DNA from: F22 sp963668535
Lineage (GTDB): Bacteria > Bacteroidota > Bacteroidia > Bacteroidales > Bacteroidaceae
Direction: 5' to 3'
DNA: 64,000 bases
Assembly (NCBI GenBank): GCA_963668535.1
Contig: OY764867.1
Coordinates: 1,426,001 to 1,490,000, forward strand
Part shown: one piece after another, positions 1 to 9,051 of the stretch
Numbering within the stretch: position 1 is the first letter of the stretch
Layout of the letters: each line of letters opens with the position of its first letter
Notes under the pieces: generated by a model
Told to the model about the DNA's origin: nothing
The model's input: only the letters and a program-made list of their open reading frames with translations
The model's database searches: none
Program-made: the position numbers and the translations under genes

Positions 1-855
1 GGGGATATCTAGGGAGACCCAATCTGACTGATGCATCTTTAATAAATCTGGATGGGGATGAAATGCGATTTCATTTGTACTAGTTGCTTGTTTATTGAAT
101 GGGCATACCAATGCACACGTGTCACAGCCATATATACGATTTCCTTGTGCCTTACGGAGTTTCTGAGGTAATGACTCCCCTCTGTATTCTATTGTTAGGT
201 ACGAAAAGCATTTACGAGCATCCATCATGCCATCTCCCAATAAAGCACCAGTGGGACAATGTTTGATGCATAGAGTACAGTCACCACATTGGTTGGACAT
301 CGGAGTGTCATATTCTAGCTCTTGATTGATCAGTATCTCTGCTAAAAAGAAGTAGCTTCCAGCTTCTGGTATAATTAATTGGCCATTTTTACCAATAAAC
401 CCAAGACCTGCTTGTTGTGCCCAATAACGTTCTAATATAGGTACGGTATCTACGCAGAGTTTTACTTCAATGGGTGTAGGGCAAATAGGAGAGATACGTT
501 TAACTAGGTTTTGTAATTTTTCTTTGACTACTTGATGGTAATCTTGCCCATAAGCATAGTAGGATAAATGGTACTCTTCGTCTTGAATGCGTTCTTTTGG
601 ATAATAATTAATAGCCAGGCAGACAATACTTTTCGCACTGGGCATAAGCAAACGCGGATCTAATCGCTTATCTACATTATTGGCTAGATAGCTCATCTCT
701 CCGTGTAGGCCATTAGCTATCCAGTTGCGAAAACTTTGCGCATACTCATCTTGTACAGCTTCTGCTGGAGCTATACCTACATATTGAAATCCAAGTTTGT
801 GGGATTCTTTACGAATAAGTTGTGTGAGACGTGTCCTGTCGTTAATCAATACCAT
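1..855 (-). CDS. queG: tRNA epoxyqueuosine reductase QueG (3' end missing)
   Basis: I translated this frame by hand; it stays open to the window edge, so the C-terminus (probably a few tens of residues) is missing. QueG reduces epoxyqueuosine to queuosine at position 34 of tRNAs reading NAY codons, using cobalamin and two 4Fe-4S clusters in the cytoplasm. The visible part has the two cluster-binding stretches, CGDCTLCIKHCP and later CDTCALVCP, and the family segment QQAGLGFIGKNGQL. An in-frame ATG at 853-855 lies inside the end of the preceding deacetylase gene, overlapping it by 14 bases. A TTG two codons further in is an alternative start. The overlap suggests translational coupling with the deacetylase. 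Family identity is clear; only the start and the missing end are uncertain. Confidence 0.93.
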   Translation of the reverse strand, partial: MVLINDRTRLTQLIRKESHKLGFQYVGIAPAEAVQDEYAQSFRNWIANGLHGEMSYLANNVDKRLDPRLLMPSAKSIVCLAINYYPKERIQDEEYHLSYYAYGQDYHQVVKEKLQNLVKRISPICPTPIEVKLCVDTVPILERYWAQQAGLGFIGKNGQLIIPEAGSYFFLAEILINQELEYDTPMSNQCGDCTLCIKHCPTGALLGDGMMDARKCFSYLTIEYRGESLPQKLRKAQGNRIYGCDTCALVCPFNKQATSTNEIAFHPHPDLLKMHQSDWVSLDIP

Positions 856-1492
856 TAGAATCTTGTGATACTGGTGGCAAATCTAACGTTTTAAACGTAT
901 AGCCTTCTTCAAGCAAAAACTCTATTGCTTTGGGCAAAACAGGTTCGAGATTAGCCCATGATTTTATTGAATCATGAAAAGTGATGATACTACCATTGCG
1001 GGTGTACTTCATGACATAGGCTAGGACTTGTGGCCAACGTAGTTGTTTCGTGTTGTAATCACGTGTGACTACATCCCACATGATAATATGATATTTTTTC
1101 TTTAATTGCCTATATTGACGCATAGTCATATGACCATGAGGGGGACGAAATATTGTAGAGTGTACGTATTCATTGCACAGTGCTGTGTTCTCCATATAAC
1201 TTTTTGTGGAGTGCTCAAAACCCTTTATATGATTGAATGTATGGTTGCCTACATAGTGCCCAGCATCGACTACTCGCTGGTAGATACTGTGATGTTTGCG
1301 TACATTATCTCCGACCATAAAGAATGTCGCTTTTACGTTATAACGCGCCAAAACATCCAATACCCAAGGAGTTATCTTGGGATCAGGTCCGTCATCGAAA
1401 GTAAGATATATTGTTTTTTCTTCCGCATCCATACGAAAGAGAGCATCACTATAAATCTTACGAAAAAATTTTGGCGGTTGTTCTATAATCAT
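842..1492 (-). CDS. NodB-type polysaccharide deacetylase
   Basis: A 216-residue carbohydrate esterase family 4 protein. The NodB fold is shown by motif 1 TFDDGPDP (metal-binding second Asp) near residue 31, motif 2 HTFNH near residue 83 supplying the two metal-ligand histidines, and motif 3 RPPHG near residue 116. Family members remove acetyl groups from N-acetylglucosamine in peptidoglycan or other glycans using a divalent metal. No clear signal peptide or membrane anchor is visible, so the site of action is uncertain. It starts with ATG, and its 3' end overlaps the start of queG. The substrate cannot be assigned from sequence. Confidence 0.88.
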   Translation of the reverse strand: MIIEQPPKFFRKIYSDALFRMDAEEKTIYLTFDDGPDPKITPWVLDVLARYNVKATFFMVGDNVRKHHSIYQRVVDAGHYVGNHTFNHIKGFEHSTKSYMENTALCNEYVHSTIFRPPHGHMTMRQYRQLKKKYHIIMWDVVTRDYNTKQLRWPQVLAYVMKYTRNGSIITFHDSIKSWANLEPVLPKAIEFLLEEGYTFKTLDLPPVSQDSNGID

Positions 1493-1586
1493 ATTTGTTC
1501 TAGCTAAAGACTATCGAGCCAGCATTGCTGCTGGCTCTTAGAATATATGTTGATTTTTTTCTTTATAGTCACACGAATCTGTAGCC

Positions 1587-4500
1587 TTATTTTTCTTTAT
1601 TTGGAACTGCAGGTGTGTTGGGTACATTTTCTGGAACTTGTGGACGAGCTCCTAGACGGATGCGGTAACCGTTATATAGTTGATCAAACTTCTGCGTATA
1701 TATTTTGGCTAGATCTGATTTGTATGTAACAAGTTGGCGTACATATTCATCTAGCAAATATATATTTCTCATGATGTTCTGTTGAGATACTGCTAGTTGC
1801 AAATCATTCATGCTGAGATACCAAGCGATATATTCACTGGCATCATCGGCAAGTACTTTCATAATAGCATCACCTTCGTCTTTCATTCCTAATTTGTAGT
1901 AGTCTATCGCTATGTTGAGTGAACCTCCTATATAGTCATGAGGTACAGTGCTATTAGGGATCTCTTTTTTCGCTTTAGCTAGTGCTTTTTTCGCTTTATC
2001 TAGTTTGTTCTCTGCGATAAGTTGATCGGCGAGAGTGGCAAATAAACGGCGGTGGGTATAACACATACGTAGTGTATTTTCATCCAAGTAGACTCCCGGC
2101 GTGCTTATGCCTCCAAATTTATAGCGTGACATCAAGTTGGTGTACATACGCTCTGAGTCAATGCTTGTACCAGTTTTCTTCGTATCAAATGGGGTAAAGC
2201 GGTAGGCAAGACCTTCTTGTGTGAAGTGATTTTCCATACCTAGCATATTGCCAGAACCAACTGAGATAGCAATATATATAGGACGTTCCCAGTTGGAATT
2301 AGCCAGCATTTCAAGCATCATCAATTCGCTCTTGTATAGCGAGCGCTTACCCTTCAAACTGATATGCATATATTCAGGAATGCTGTCATGCTCTGGAAGT
2401 AACATACCAGAACGTTTAACAGCTTCTTTGTCTATCTTCAGAACGATGCTGTCTGTTGGAATAACGTGTAGATCACTTTTGCTATCCTTTGCCCAGTATT
2501 TTAAGATGTTGTGCAATTCGTATGGATTTTCTCCAAACGCTTTTTGAACCTTCTTAAGGGCAGTCTGTTTCCCGTCACCACGTGCTTTATCTTTGGCTTT
2601 CGCATCCTTGTAAAGCTTTATGACGTCGGACATTAGATTGGGTTCTACCGAGATATAGTCATTTGCCCCCTCTACATATTCAGTTCTATCCCAAGTAATA
2701 GGGAGACTTGGTGATTTGTATTGAGGACGTTTCATTTGATCGATATACCAGTCTGTTTGCAGATAACTTAGATTACACACACGTACATCTGTGCGGAAAT
2801 TTTCTACTTCTTGGTTATACCATAGTGGGAAAGTATCGTTATCTCCATTGGTGTAGATGATAGGATGTGCTTCATCTTGTGTGGTCATCAAATAGTTTTG
2901 ACCAAAGTCACGAGTGGCATAGCGTACTGAGCGATCGTGATCATCCCATGTTTGGCTGACCATTTGAATGGGAACTAAAATACCCAATACGCAGGCAATG
3001 CCAGCTGCCAATGCAGGTTTGTTTTTCAATATATCTCGAAGCGCTTCTGCTAGTGCTGCTACCCCCATACCAATCCAAATAGCAAAGGCATAGAAGGAAC
3101 CTGCATATGCATAATCGCGCTCACGTGGTTGCATTGGAGTTTGATTCAAGTAGATGACAATGGCTATACCCGTCATAAAGAAGAGCATAAACACAACCCA
3201 AAACTGTTGTTGCCCCCTACGTTTTTGTGATAACTGCCAGAAAAGGCCTAGCAGACCAAGTAGTAGTGGAAGGCAGTAGAATACATTGTGTCCTTTATTA
3301 TTCAGTAGACTTTTGGGTGCTAGACTCTGATCGCCTACAAGTACATTATCTATGAAAGGGATACCTGTGATCCAGTTGCCATGCTCAATTTCTCCATGGC
3401 CTTGTATGTCGTTTTGACGACCTGCAAAGTTCCACATGAAGTATCTCCAATACATATAATTCAGTTGGTAGGAGAAGAAGAAACTCAAGTTCTCCCATTG
3501 AGTTGGTATCTTGACTTGTACTGTTTGTCCACAGTCATCATAAGGCACCATGGTACCTGTGATATCCATCCAATTTTCGTAGTATTGTGTATGCGCAGAA
3601 CTATACATACGAGGGAAAAATACGTTTTGGGCATATTTGTAATCCATACGCCCTGGCATTTCTTTGTAACTGTCCTTTTCATCAGGCGAGTCTTTTTCCT
3701 TACGGATATAACGTGCGTGTCCTTTTACGGCAACTGGTTTACAATAATTGCCTTCAACCTCTAGTTGTACGCGGCTAGAATATTGTGGACCATAAAAAAG
3801 TGGGCGAGTACCATATTGTTCACGACCCAAGTATTCACCAAGTGTAAAAACATCCTCAGGAGAGTTCTGATCCATAGGTGGATTGGCAGATGAACGGATG
3901 ACAATTACTGCGTAACTAGAATATCCTACAAGAATCATGAAAACAGAAAGAACTGTCGTGTTGATTGTACGCTGACTAATCTTCAGTTTCCCAAAAAGAT
4001 CTGTTAGTAAGTATATACCTATTCCGACTAGTATAATAAAACCAAAGATATAGCTCTTCAAGCCATAACCAATAAATGGAATACCAGTGAAAGCAATGGT
4101 TAAAAGGAAGCTAATATGCATTTGTTTTTGTGCTGCTCTAGCTCGCTTTTCGTTCATTTTATCCAAGTTGCGACTGCTTGCATACATGGCCCATATGGTA
4201 ATGCCAATTAGCAAAATCATATAGATAATCAAACCAGTGTTGAACGGTAAACTAAGGTCGTTTACAAAGAATAGTTCAAACCATCCACCTACTTTAACAA
4301 CACCAGGTATCATGCCGTATAGAACGGCTCCAATAAGCACAACAGATACTACTAGTGCCATCAGAATACCTCGTGCTTTTGCCTCTGGATTTTTCTTGAA
4401 ATAGTATACTAGGACAATGGCTGGGATACAGAGTAGATTTAATAAGTGCACTCCGATGCTTAGACCTGTAAGGTAAGCAATCAAAATTAACCAACGGTCA

Positions 4501-5012
4501 CTATGTGGATCATTTGCGCTATCTTCCCATTTCAAAATTAACCAAAAGACAGCAGCAGTAAAGAGGGAACTGCTACCATAGACTTCGGCTTCTACAGCAC
4601 TAAACCAAAAGGTATCACTCCACGTATATGCCAAAGCACCCACTATACCACTCCCAAGAATGGTGATGGTCTGTGTTAGGTTAGGGGAATTATTATTGAA
4701 CATTTTACGTACTAAGTGCGTAATTGTCCAAAATAAGAATAAGATACATAAAGCACTCATTAATGCACTCATGATATTTATAGCATAAGCAACGTGTGCT
4801 GTATCTGGTGCAAAAAGGCTAAAGAAATTACCCATAAGCATAAAGAAAGGTGCACCTGGTGGGTGACCAACTTCTAGTTTAAATGCTGTCGTAATAAATT
4901 CAGGGCAATCCCAAAAACTGGCTGTAGGCTCGGCAGTCATACAGTACGTAAAAGCTGCAATGGCAAAGACTATCCAACCAGTTAAGTTGTTGAGTTTTTG
5001 ATACTTCTTCAT
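1587..5012 (-). CDS. DUF2723 polytopic membrane protein, GT-C glycosyltransferase-like
   Basis: A 1141-residue protein with about a dozen predicted hydrophobic segments in the N-terminal half and again around residues 590-690. A soluble C-terminal part follows from about residue 720 and looks helical, with TPR-like segments near residues 1000-1060. The start, with FWDCPEFITTAF and GHPPGAPFF near residues 33-58, is the conserved block of the DUF2723 family. Its acidic first loop resembles GT-C enzymes that use polyprenyl-phosphate sugars. The eukaryotic relative TMEM260 is an O-mannosyltransferase, so a role in protein O-glycosylation at the inner membrane is plausible in Bacteroidales but is inference here. 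It stands alone, with about 100 bases before it containing a possible -7 box (TATCTTTG, minus strand, 5068-5075). Confidence 0.8.
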   Translation of the reverse strand: MKKYQKLNNLTGWIVFAIAAFTYCMTAEPTASFWDCPEFITTAFKLEVGHPPGAPFFMLMGNFFSLFAPDTAHVAYAINIMSALMSALCILFLFWTITHLVRKMFNNNSPNLTQTITILGSGIVGALAYTWSDTFWFSAVEAEVYGSSSLFTAAVFWLILKWEDSANDPHSDRWLILIAYLTGLSIGVHLLNLLCIPAIVLVYYFKKNPEAKARGILMALVVSVVLIGAVLYGMIPGVVKVGGWFELFFVNDLSLPFNTGLIIYMILLIGITIWAMYASSRNLDKMNEKRARAAQKQMHISFLLTIAFTGIPFIGYGLKSYIFGFIILVGIGIYLLTDLFGKLKISQRTINTTVLSVFMILVGYSSYAVIVIRSSANPPMDQNSPEDVFTLGEYLGREQYGTRPLFYGPQYSSRVQLEVEGNYCKPVAVKGHARYIRKEKDSPDEKDSYKEMPGRMDYKYAQNVFFPRMYSSAHTQYYENWMDITGTMVPYDDCGQTVQVKIPTQWENLSFFFSYQLNYMYWRYFMWNFAGRQNDIQGHGEIEHGNWITGIPFIDNVLVGDQSLAPKSLLNNKGHNVFYCLPLLLGLLGLFWQLSQKRRGQQQFWVVFMLFFMTGIAIVIYLNQTPMQPRERDYAYAGSFYAFAIWIGMGVAALAEALRDILKNKPALAAGIACVLGILVPIQMVSQTWDDHDRSVRYATRDFGQNYLMTTQDEAHPIIYTNGDNDTFPLWYNQEVENFRTDVRVCNLSYLQTDWYIDQMKRPQYKSPSLPITWDRTEYVEGANDYISVEPNLMSDVIKLYKDAKAKDKARGDGKQTALKKVQKAFGENPYELHNILKYWAKDSKSDLHVIPTDSIVLKIDKEAVKRSGMLLPEHDSIPEYMHISLKGKRSLYKSELMMLEMLANSNWERPIYIAISVGSGNMLGMENHFTQEGLAYRFTPFDTKKTGTSIDSERMYTNLMSRYKFGGISTPGVYLDENTLRMCYTHRRLFATLADQLIAENKLDKAKKALAKAKKEIPNSTVPHDYIGGSLNIAIDYYKLGMKDEGDAIMKVLADDASEYIAWYLSMNDLQLAVSQQNIMRNIYLLDEYVRQLVTYKSDLAKIYTQKFDQLYNGYRIRLGARPQVPENVPNTPAVPNKEK

Positions 5013-5115
5013 GAGGTATAATGAGTTCTTTTATCAGTTGATATATGCTGTTTTTTATCGTTGTCGACAAAGATAGCATTTTTTTCTTATATTGTCTCCG
5101 TTATTTTGTTTTAGC

Positions 5116-5886
5116 TTAATTATCATTGGAATGACGTGGGAGTATGCGGTGAGGTAAATCGCCGTGTCCCACAATATCAATTGGGCAATGGAGACTTTGA
5201 CCTATCCATTTTTGATCCACTTCTTTACCAGAATGATAGTGCAATGTGCGTTCTACACAAGCTACTTGTTTGACCTGTTGGAGAATCGTACCGATATCGT
5301 GGCTAACTAATATAATGGCACAGTCTTTATTAATTTCAGCAAGTATCTCGTAGAGTTTTATCTCGTGCGTTTTATCTAGATAGGTGTTGGGTTCATCCAA
5401 CATTAAGATATCTGGTTGCGAAACGATAGCGCGTCCCAAAAGTACTCGTTGTAACTGTCCACCACTAAGTTGACCTATGGGAAGTCTGCTTAAATTACTC
5501 ACACCTACTTTGTCCATTGTTTGTTCAACTAGGTGTTGAGCTTGTTTTTTCTTTCTCCATTGTAGGGGCTTGCAGGGAATTCCAGCTTGAATAACCTCTT
5601 CTACTGTAATCGGAAAATCGCTGTCAACCTTAGTGTATTGAGGTAAGTAACCAATTTTAGGGCTATGAGTTTCTTCTCCATTTTTGTCGAAAAAACGGAT
5701 TGTTCCAGAGTGTTTTTTTATACCCAAGATACATTTGAGTAATGTACTTTTTCCTCCTCCATTTGGCCCAATGATACCTAAGTAATCATGGGCATGGATG
5801 CTCAGGTTGACCCCCTCCAATACATTTGAACTGTCATATGCTGTGGAAAGGTTGCTAATCTCCATAATTGTAGGCTGCTCACTCAT
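5116..5886 (-). CDS. Metal ABC transporter ATP-binding protein (ZnuC/MntB type)
   Basis: An ABC ATPase of about 256 residues from the chosen start. It has a Walker A GPNGGGKST near residue 40, the signature LSGGQLQRVLLGRA near residue 140, Walker B ILMLDEP and the switch histidine in LVSHD. The family energises uptake of zinc, manganese or iron at the inner membrane. I chose the ATG at 5884-5886 (MSEQPT), which overlaps the end of the binding-protein gene by 8 bases. A longer reading frame starting at 5949 would add 21 charged residues and overlap that gene much more. The neighbouring ZnuA-like lipoprotein fixes the transporter class. No ABC-3 family permease gene follows, which is odd; the partner must lie elsewhere. 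Confidence 0.88.
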   Translation of the reverse strand: MSEQPTIMEISNLSTAYDSSNVLEGVNLSIHAHDYLGIIGPNGGGKSTLLKCILGIKKHSGTIRFFDKNGEETHSPKIGYLPQYTKVDSDFPITVEEVIQAGIPCKPLQWRKKKQAQHLVEQTMDKVGVSNLSRLPIGQLSGGQLQRVLLGRAIVSQPDILMLDEPNTYLDKTHEIKLYEILAEINKDCAIILVSHDIGTILQQVKQVACVERTLHYHSGKEVDQKWIGQSLHCPIDIVGHGDLPHRILPRHSNDN

Positions 5887-6799
5887 TCTTTTTTTCTTCT
5901 TTTGTTTGACTATTTGATAGCGCTGCTCTTTGTAAGCAATGGACAACATGAAGCATGCTATTACTCCAATCTTCTGACAGTGGATAAATGGTGTGTACAG
6001 ATGCGTTGAGCATGCCAGCTATGCTTTTAGCTTGACGTTTGTCGAACTCTTCTTGAACAAGGATTACACAAATGTCATTCGCCTTACCTGTGTTGAGCAC
6101 ACTTTGAAGTTGAGAAGGTGTTGGACTTTTCCCTAAATGGGCAATCTCAATTTGGTGCAAACCATATTCTTCCGCATAATAGGAGAGTGCAGGATGATAT
6201 ATAAGAAATCGCTTATATGCTTGAGGGAGTTGCGCTACTTGTTTTTGAATTAAACGATCTACACGCATAATTTCATTATTCAACGAATCATATCGTTGTG
6301 TGTATAATGCTTTCTTTTCTGGAACCAATTGACACAGTGCGTCCACAGTATATCGAGCAATCTTTTGTGCATTTTTACATGAAAGCCATATATGTGGGTC
6401 TATATTATGGTGATGGGCATCTTCTTCATTTTGATGTGTCTCTAATGGGACGATTCCCGTAGACATGTCATAGACAGGGAGAGTAGGAGCATTTTTTTGA
6501 ATGCGATGCATCCAACTAGTTTCAAATGGAATATATCCAATTCGGAAATATGCTTTTGCCTGAGCTAATAGAACCATTTGTGTAGGGCTAGGATCATAAG
6601 TCTCTGGGTTTTCACCTGGACCTATCATCGTATAAATTCTAAAATCATCTTTGGTTATAGCTTGTACAAAATAACGTTGAGGAGCGATAGATACAAAAAT
6701 GATATTTTTGTCAGAAACATGTTTGCTTGTACAGCCACTAAGTACAAGTGAATAAATGATTACTAGCAAGCATGTATATAGTGTGTAGTTTCTTTTCAT
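5879..6799 (-). CDS. Metal-binding substrate-binding lipoprotein (ZnuA/TroA type)
   Basis: A 306-residue cluster A-1 (TroA/ZnuA) solute-binding protein. The signal peptide ends in the lipobox LSGC with the lipid cysteine at residue 23. A short histidine-rich loop, EEDAHHHNIDPHIWLS near residues 127-142, matches the metal-collecting loop and first ligand site of ZnuA. A second conserved region, with FLIYHPALSYYAEEYGL near residue 195, carries the next histidine. It would capture zinc or manganese in the periplasm and hand it to the inner-membrane transporter. It is translationally coupled to the ATPase gene and starts 18 bases after the membrane-protein gene. The exact metal cannot be told apart from sequence. 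Confidence 0.88.
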   Translation of the reverse strand: MKRNYTLYTCLLVIIYSLVLSGCTSKHVSDKNIIFVSIAPQRYFVQAITKDDFRIYTMIGPGENPETYDPSPTQMVLLAQAKAYFRIGYIPFETSWMHRIQKNAPTLPVYDMSTGIVPLETHQNEEDAHHHNIDPHIWLSCKNAQKIARYTVDALCQLVPEKKALYTQRYDSLNNEIMRVDRLIQKQVAQLPQAYKRFLIYHPALSYYAEEYGLHQIEIAHLGKSPTPSQLQSVLNTGKANDICVILVQEEFDKRQAKSIAGMLNASVHTIYPLSEDWSNSMLHVVHCLQRAALSNSQTKEEKKNE

Positions 6800-6817
6800 A
6801 TTGTTGATCTCTGATGT

Positions 6818-7723
6818 TTACAGCTCAAAATAGTGTATGGTAGCTATCCCTATCATAGTCGCAACCAAAATAATAAGAAGGGCTACATGTAACCAACTCT
6901 TCCCTCTTCTGAGGAAACGAATGGTGCCCCATGTGACACCCCATATCGTGAGCGGTAAAAATAAAAGCCATTTTTCAGGAATGACAAGTATCAAAAAGAG
7001 TCCAAGACCACCAGATTCTGTCACAGAGTATAGGTAGTGCATGGTTTGTGTACGTACTCCTTGTTTATTGAATGCTAGTGAGGAAATTCCCAGCAGAAGC
7101 ATAATCAGGAGCAGCCCACAAGTTGCCCAATAAGCTACAGGATGGCTTGTGAGCCAAGACCAATCACTCAGTGTACTATAATGACGACCAATAAAGCCAG
7201 CTTCTTGTTGATTAAAAGCCCATGCCCACCAAAACAATGTGGGGATTATTGTGCCGATAATTGATGAAACCCAACTTTTCCATGTGAGTACTTTGCAATG
7301 TTGGGCATTCAACCAAATCAACGGAAGCAGATACAATACAACTGGGTTCCAAATAGCCAAGGCGCCTATAAATAAACCGCACACCTGAAGTATTTGTACA
7401 CGATCTGGATGCCCGTATCCAAAGAAGAGAATACTTTGGCAAACCATAGAGCTAATCAATATGTACAATCCATCTGGTGATTGATGGAGAAGGGGAGTCG
7501 AAGCTATGCATAGTGCAAATAGACCAAGAAATGAAGTGATTTTCCCTTGTAATATGACAAAACGTTGATTCATAAACCACATCAATCCAAGTCCGATGAG
7601 ATAACCGATCGAACATAGTATTTGAGAGGGAAATAACCACCATATACATATACTAATCACTAGGGCCACCGGAAATGTGGCCTTACTAGTGATTAGTCTT
7701 TTTATTAAGGGAATTCTTCTCAT
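6818..7723 (-). CDS. Polytopic inner-membrane protein of unknown function
   Basis: A 301-residue protein that is almost entirely hydrophobic, with about eight to nine transmembrane segments and short connecting loops. I do not recognise a family with confidence. It begins 3 bases after the purD stop and is followed 18 bases later by the ZnuA-like gene, so all four are probably one transcript. It does not show the pattern of the ABC-3 permease expected for a zinc transporter: there is no recognisable EAA-like cytoplasmic loop. It should not be assumed to be the missing permease, although that cannot be excluded. Similar membrane proteins of unknown role lie beside purD in other Bacteroidales as far as I recall. 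Confidence 0.75.
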   Translation of the reverse strand: MRRIPLIKRLITSKATFPVALVISICIWWLFPSQILCSIGYLIGLGLMWFMNQRFVILQGKITSFLGLFALCIASTPLLHQSPDGLYILISSMVCQSILFFGYGHPDRVQILQVCGLFIGALAIWNPVVLYLLPLIWLNAQHCKVLTWKSWVSSIIGTIIPTLFWWAWAFNQQEAGFIGRHYSTLSDWSWLTSHPVAYWATCGLLLIMLLLGISSLAFNKQGVRTQTMHYLYSVTESGGLGLFLILVIPEKWLLFLPLTIWGVTWGTIRFLRRGKSWLHVALLIILVATMIGIATIHYFEL

Positions 7724-7726
7724 CCT

Positions 7727-9010
7727 TTATTCATCTTGCAAATCAAATCCGATATCTTTACGGAAATACTTGTCTTTAAATTCTATTAGGTTCGCTGCAG
7801 CGTAACAGGTGTTTAAGGCTTCGTGACGATCTGCACCAAGAGCGCAAACAGCTAATACACGGCCACCATTAGTCACAACGTCATTTCCATTCTGTTTGGT
7901 TCCAGCATGAAAGATTGTGGCACCATGTGCTGCTGCTTCTTTCAAGCCTGCGATAGGATAGCCCTTCTCATAAGCTTCTGGATAACCACCACTCATCATA
8001 ATTACGCAGCTTGCTGCACGTTCATCTATCTCTAGCGTACGTGTGTCCAAGTTGCCTTGAGCGACACCTTCGAGTAGGTCTACTAAGTCACTTTTAATAC
8101 GTAACATGACGCTTTCTGTTTCTGGATCGCCCATACGTACATTGTATTCAATGACCATTGGTTCTTTGTCTACCTCAATCAATCCCAAGAAGATAAATCC
8201 TTTGTAATCAATGTTTTCAGCTTTCAAGCCTTCAATGGTAGGGCGTACAATACGTTCTTCTATTTTATTGTAGAACGTGTTATCTACAAAAGGCACTGGA
8301 GTGATACTGCCTGTTCCTCCAGTATTTAGTCCGGTGTCTCCTTCTCCTATGCGTTTGTAATCTTTAGCTATTGGGAGAATTTTATAGTTTTCACCATCGC
8401 TTAAAACAAAAACGGAACATTCTAGACCACTTAAAAATTCTTCAATAACTACCGTTGAAGAAGCATCGCCAAACATGCCTCCTAGCATTTCTTTAAGTTC
8501 GCGTTCGGCTTCTTGCAATGTAGGAAGAATCAAGACTCCTTTACCTGCACACAGTCCATCGGCTTTCAGAACGTAGGGAGCTTCTAAAGTCTTCAAAAAA
8601 GCAAGTCCTTCTTCTAAATTGTTTTTTTGTACAGAAAGATATTTTGCTGTTGGAATATTGTGACGCTGCATAAACTCTTTGGCAAACTCTTTACTGCCTT
8701 CAAGTTCCGCTCCTTCTTGTGATGGACCGACAACGGCAATGTGTTGTAGTTCGCTATCATCACGGAAAAAGTTGTACACTCCTTTTACCAAAGGGTCTTC
8801 AGGGCCTACAACAACCATATCTATCTTTTCCTGTAAGCAAAAGACCTTTAAAGCTGGGAAATCAGTAGCTGAAATGGCTACGTTTTCTCCCACTTCTGCT
8901 GTTCCTGCATTACCTGGCGCGATAAATAATTTTTCGATACGGTCGCTTTGTGCAATCTTCCATGCCAAAGCATGTTCACGTCCGCCTGAACCTAGTAGAA
9001 TAACTTTCAT
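7727..9010 (-). CDS. purD: Phosphoribosylamine-glycine ligase
   Basis: A 427-residue ATP-grasp enzyme of normal length. It joins phosphoribosylamine and glycine in the second step of purine synthesis. The N-terminus MKVILLGSGGREHALAW is the PurD family start, with the glycine-rich phosphate-binding loop. GPEDPLVKGV near residue 75, KADGLCAGKGV near residue 147 and the ATP-grasp metal site VIEYNVRMGDPE near residue 285 are all present. The preceding gene is the S9 peptidase (42-base gap). Downstream it is joined by only 3 bases to a membrane-protein gene, so purD may head a mixed operon with metal-uptake genes. Confidence 0.97.
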   Translation of the reverse strand: MKVILLGSGGREHALAWKIAQSDRIEKLFIAPGNAGTAEVGENVAISATDFPALKVFCLQEKIDMVVVGPEDPLVKGVYNFFRDDSELQHIAVVGPSQEGAELEGSKEFAKEFMQRHNIPTAKYLSVQKNNLEEGLAFLKTLEAPYVLKADGLCAGKGVLILPTLQEAERELKEMLGGMFGDASSTVVIEEFLSGLECSVFVLSDGENYKILPIAKDYKRIGEGDTGLNTGGTGSITPVPFVDNTFYNKIEERIVRPTIEGLKAENIDYKGFIFLGLIEVDKEPMVIEYNVRMGDPETESVMLRIKSDLVDLLEGVAQGNLDTRTLEIDERAASCVIMMSGGYPEAYEKGYPIAGLKEAAAHGATIFHAGTKQNGNDVVTNGGRVLAVCALGADRHEALNTCYAAANLIEFKDKYFRKDIGFDLQDE

Positions 9011-9051
9011 TTTTTGTTTTGTTTCTGGTTATATATTGTTTGTCGTTTTGT

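Noticed and set aside
1106..1507. Plus-strand open frame of 133 codons across the deacetylase gene
   Set aside because: It is the opposite-strand shadow of a gene with intact NodB motifs.
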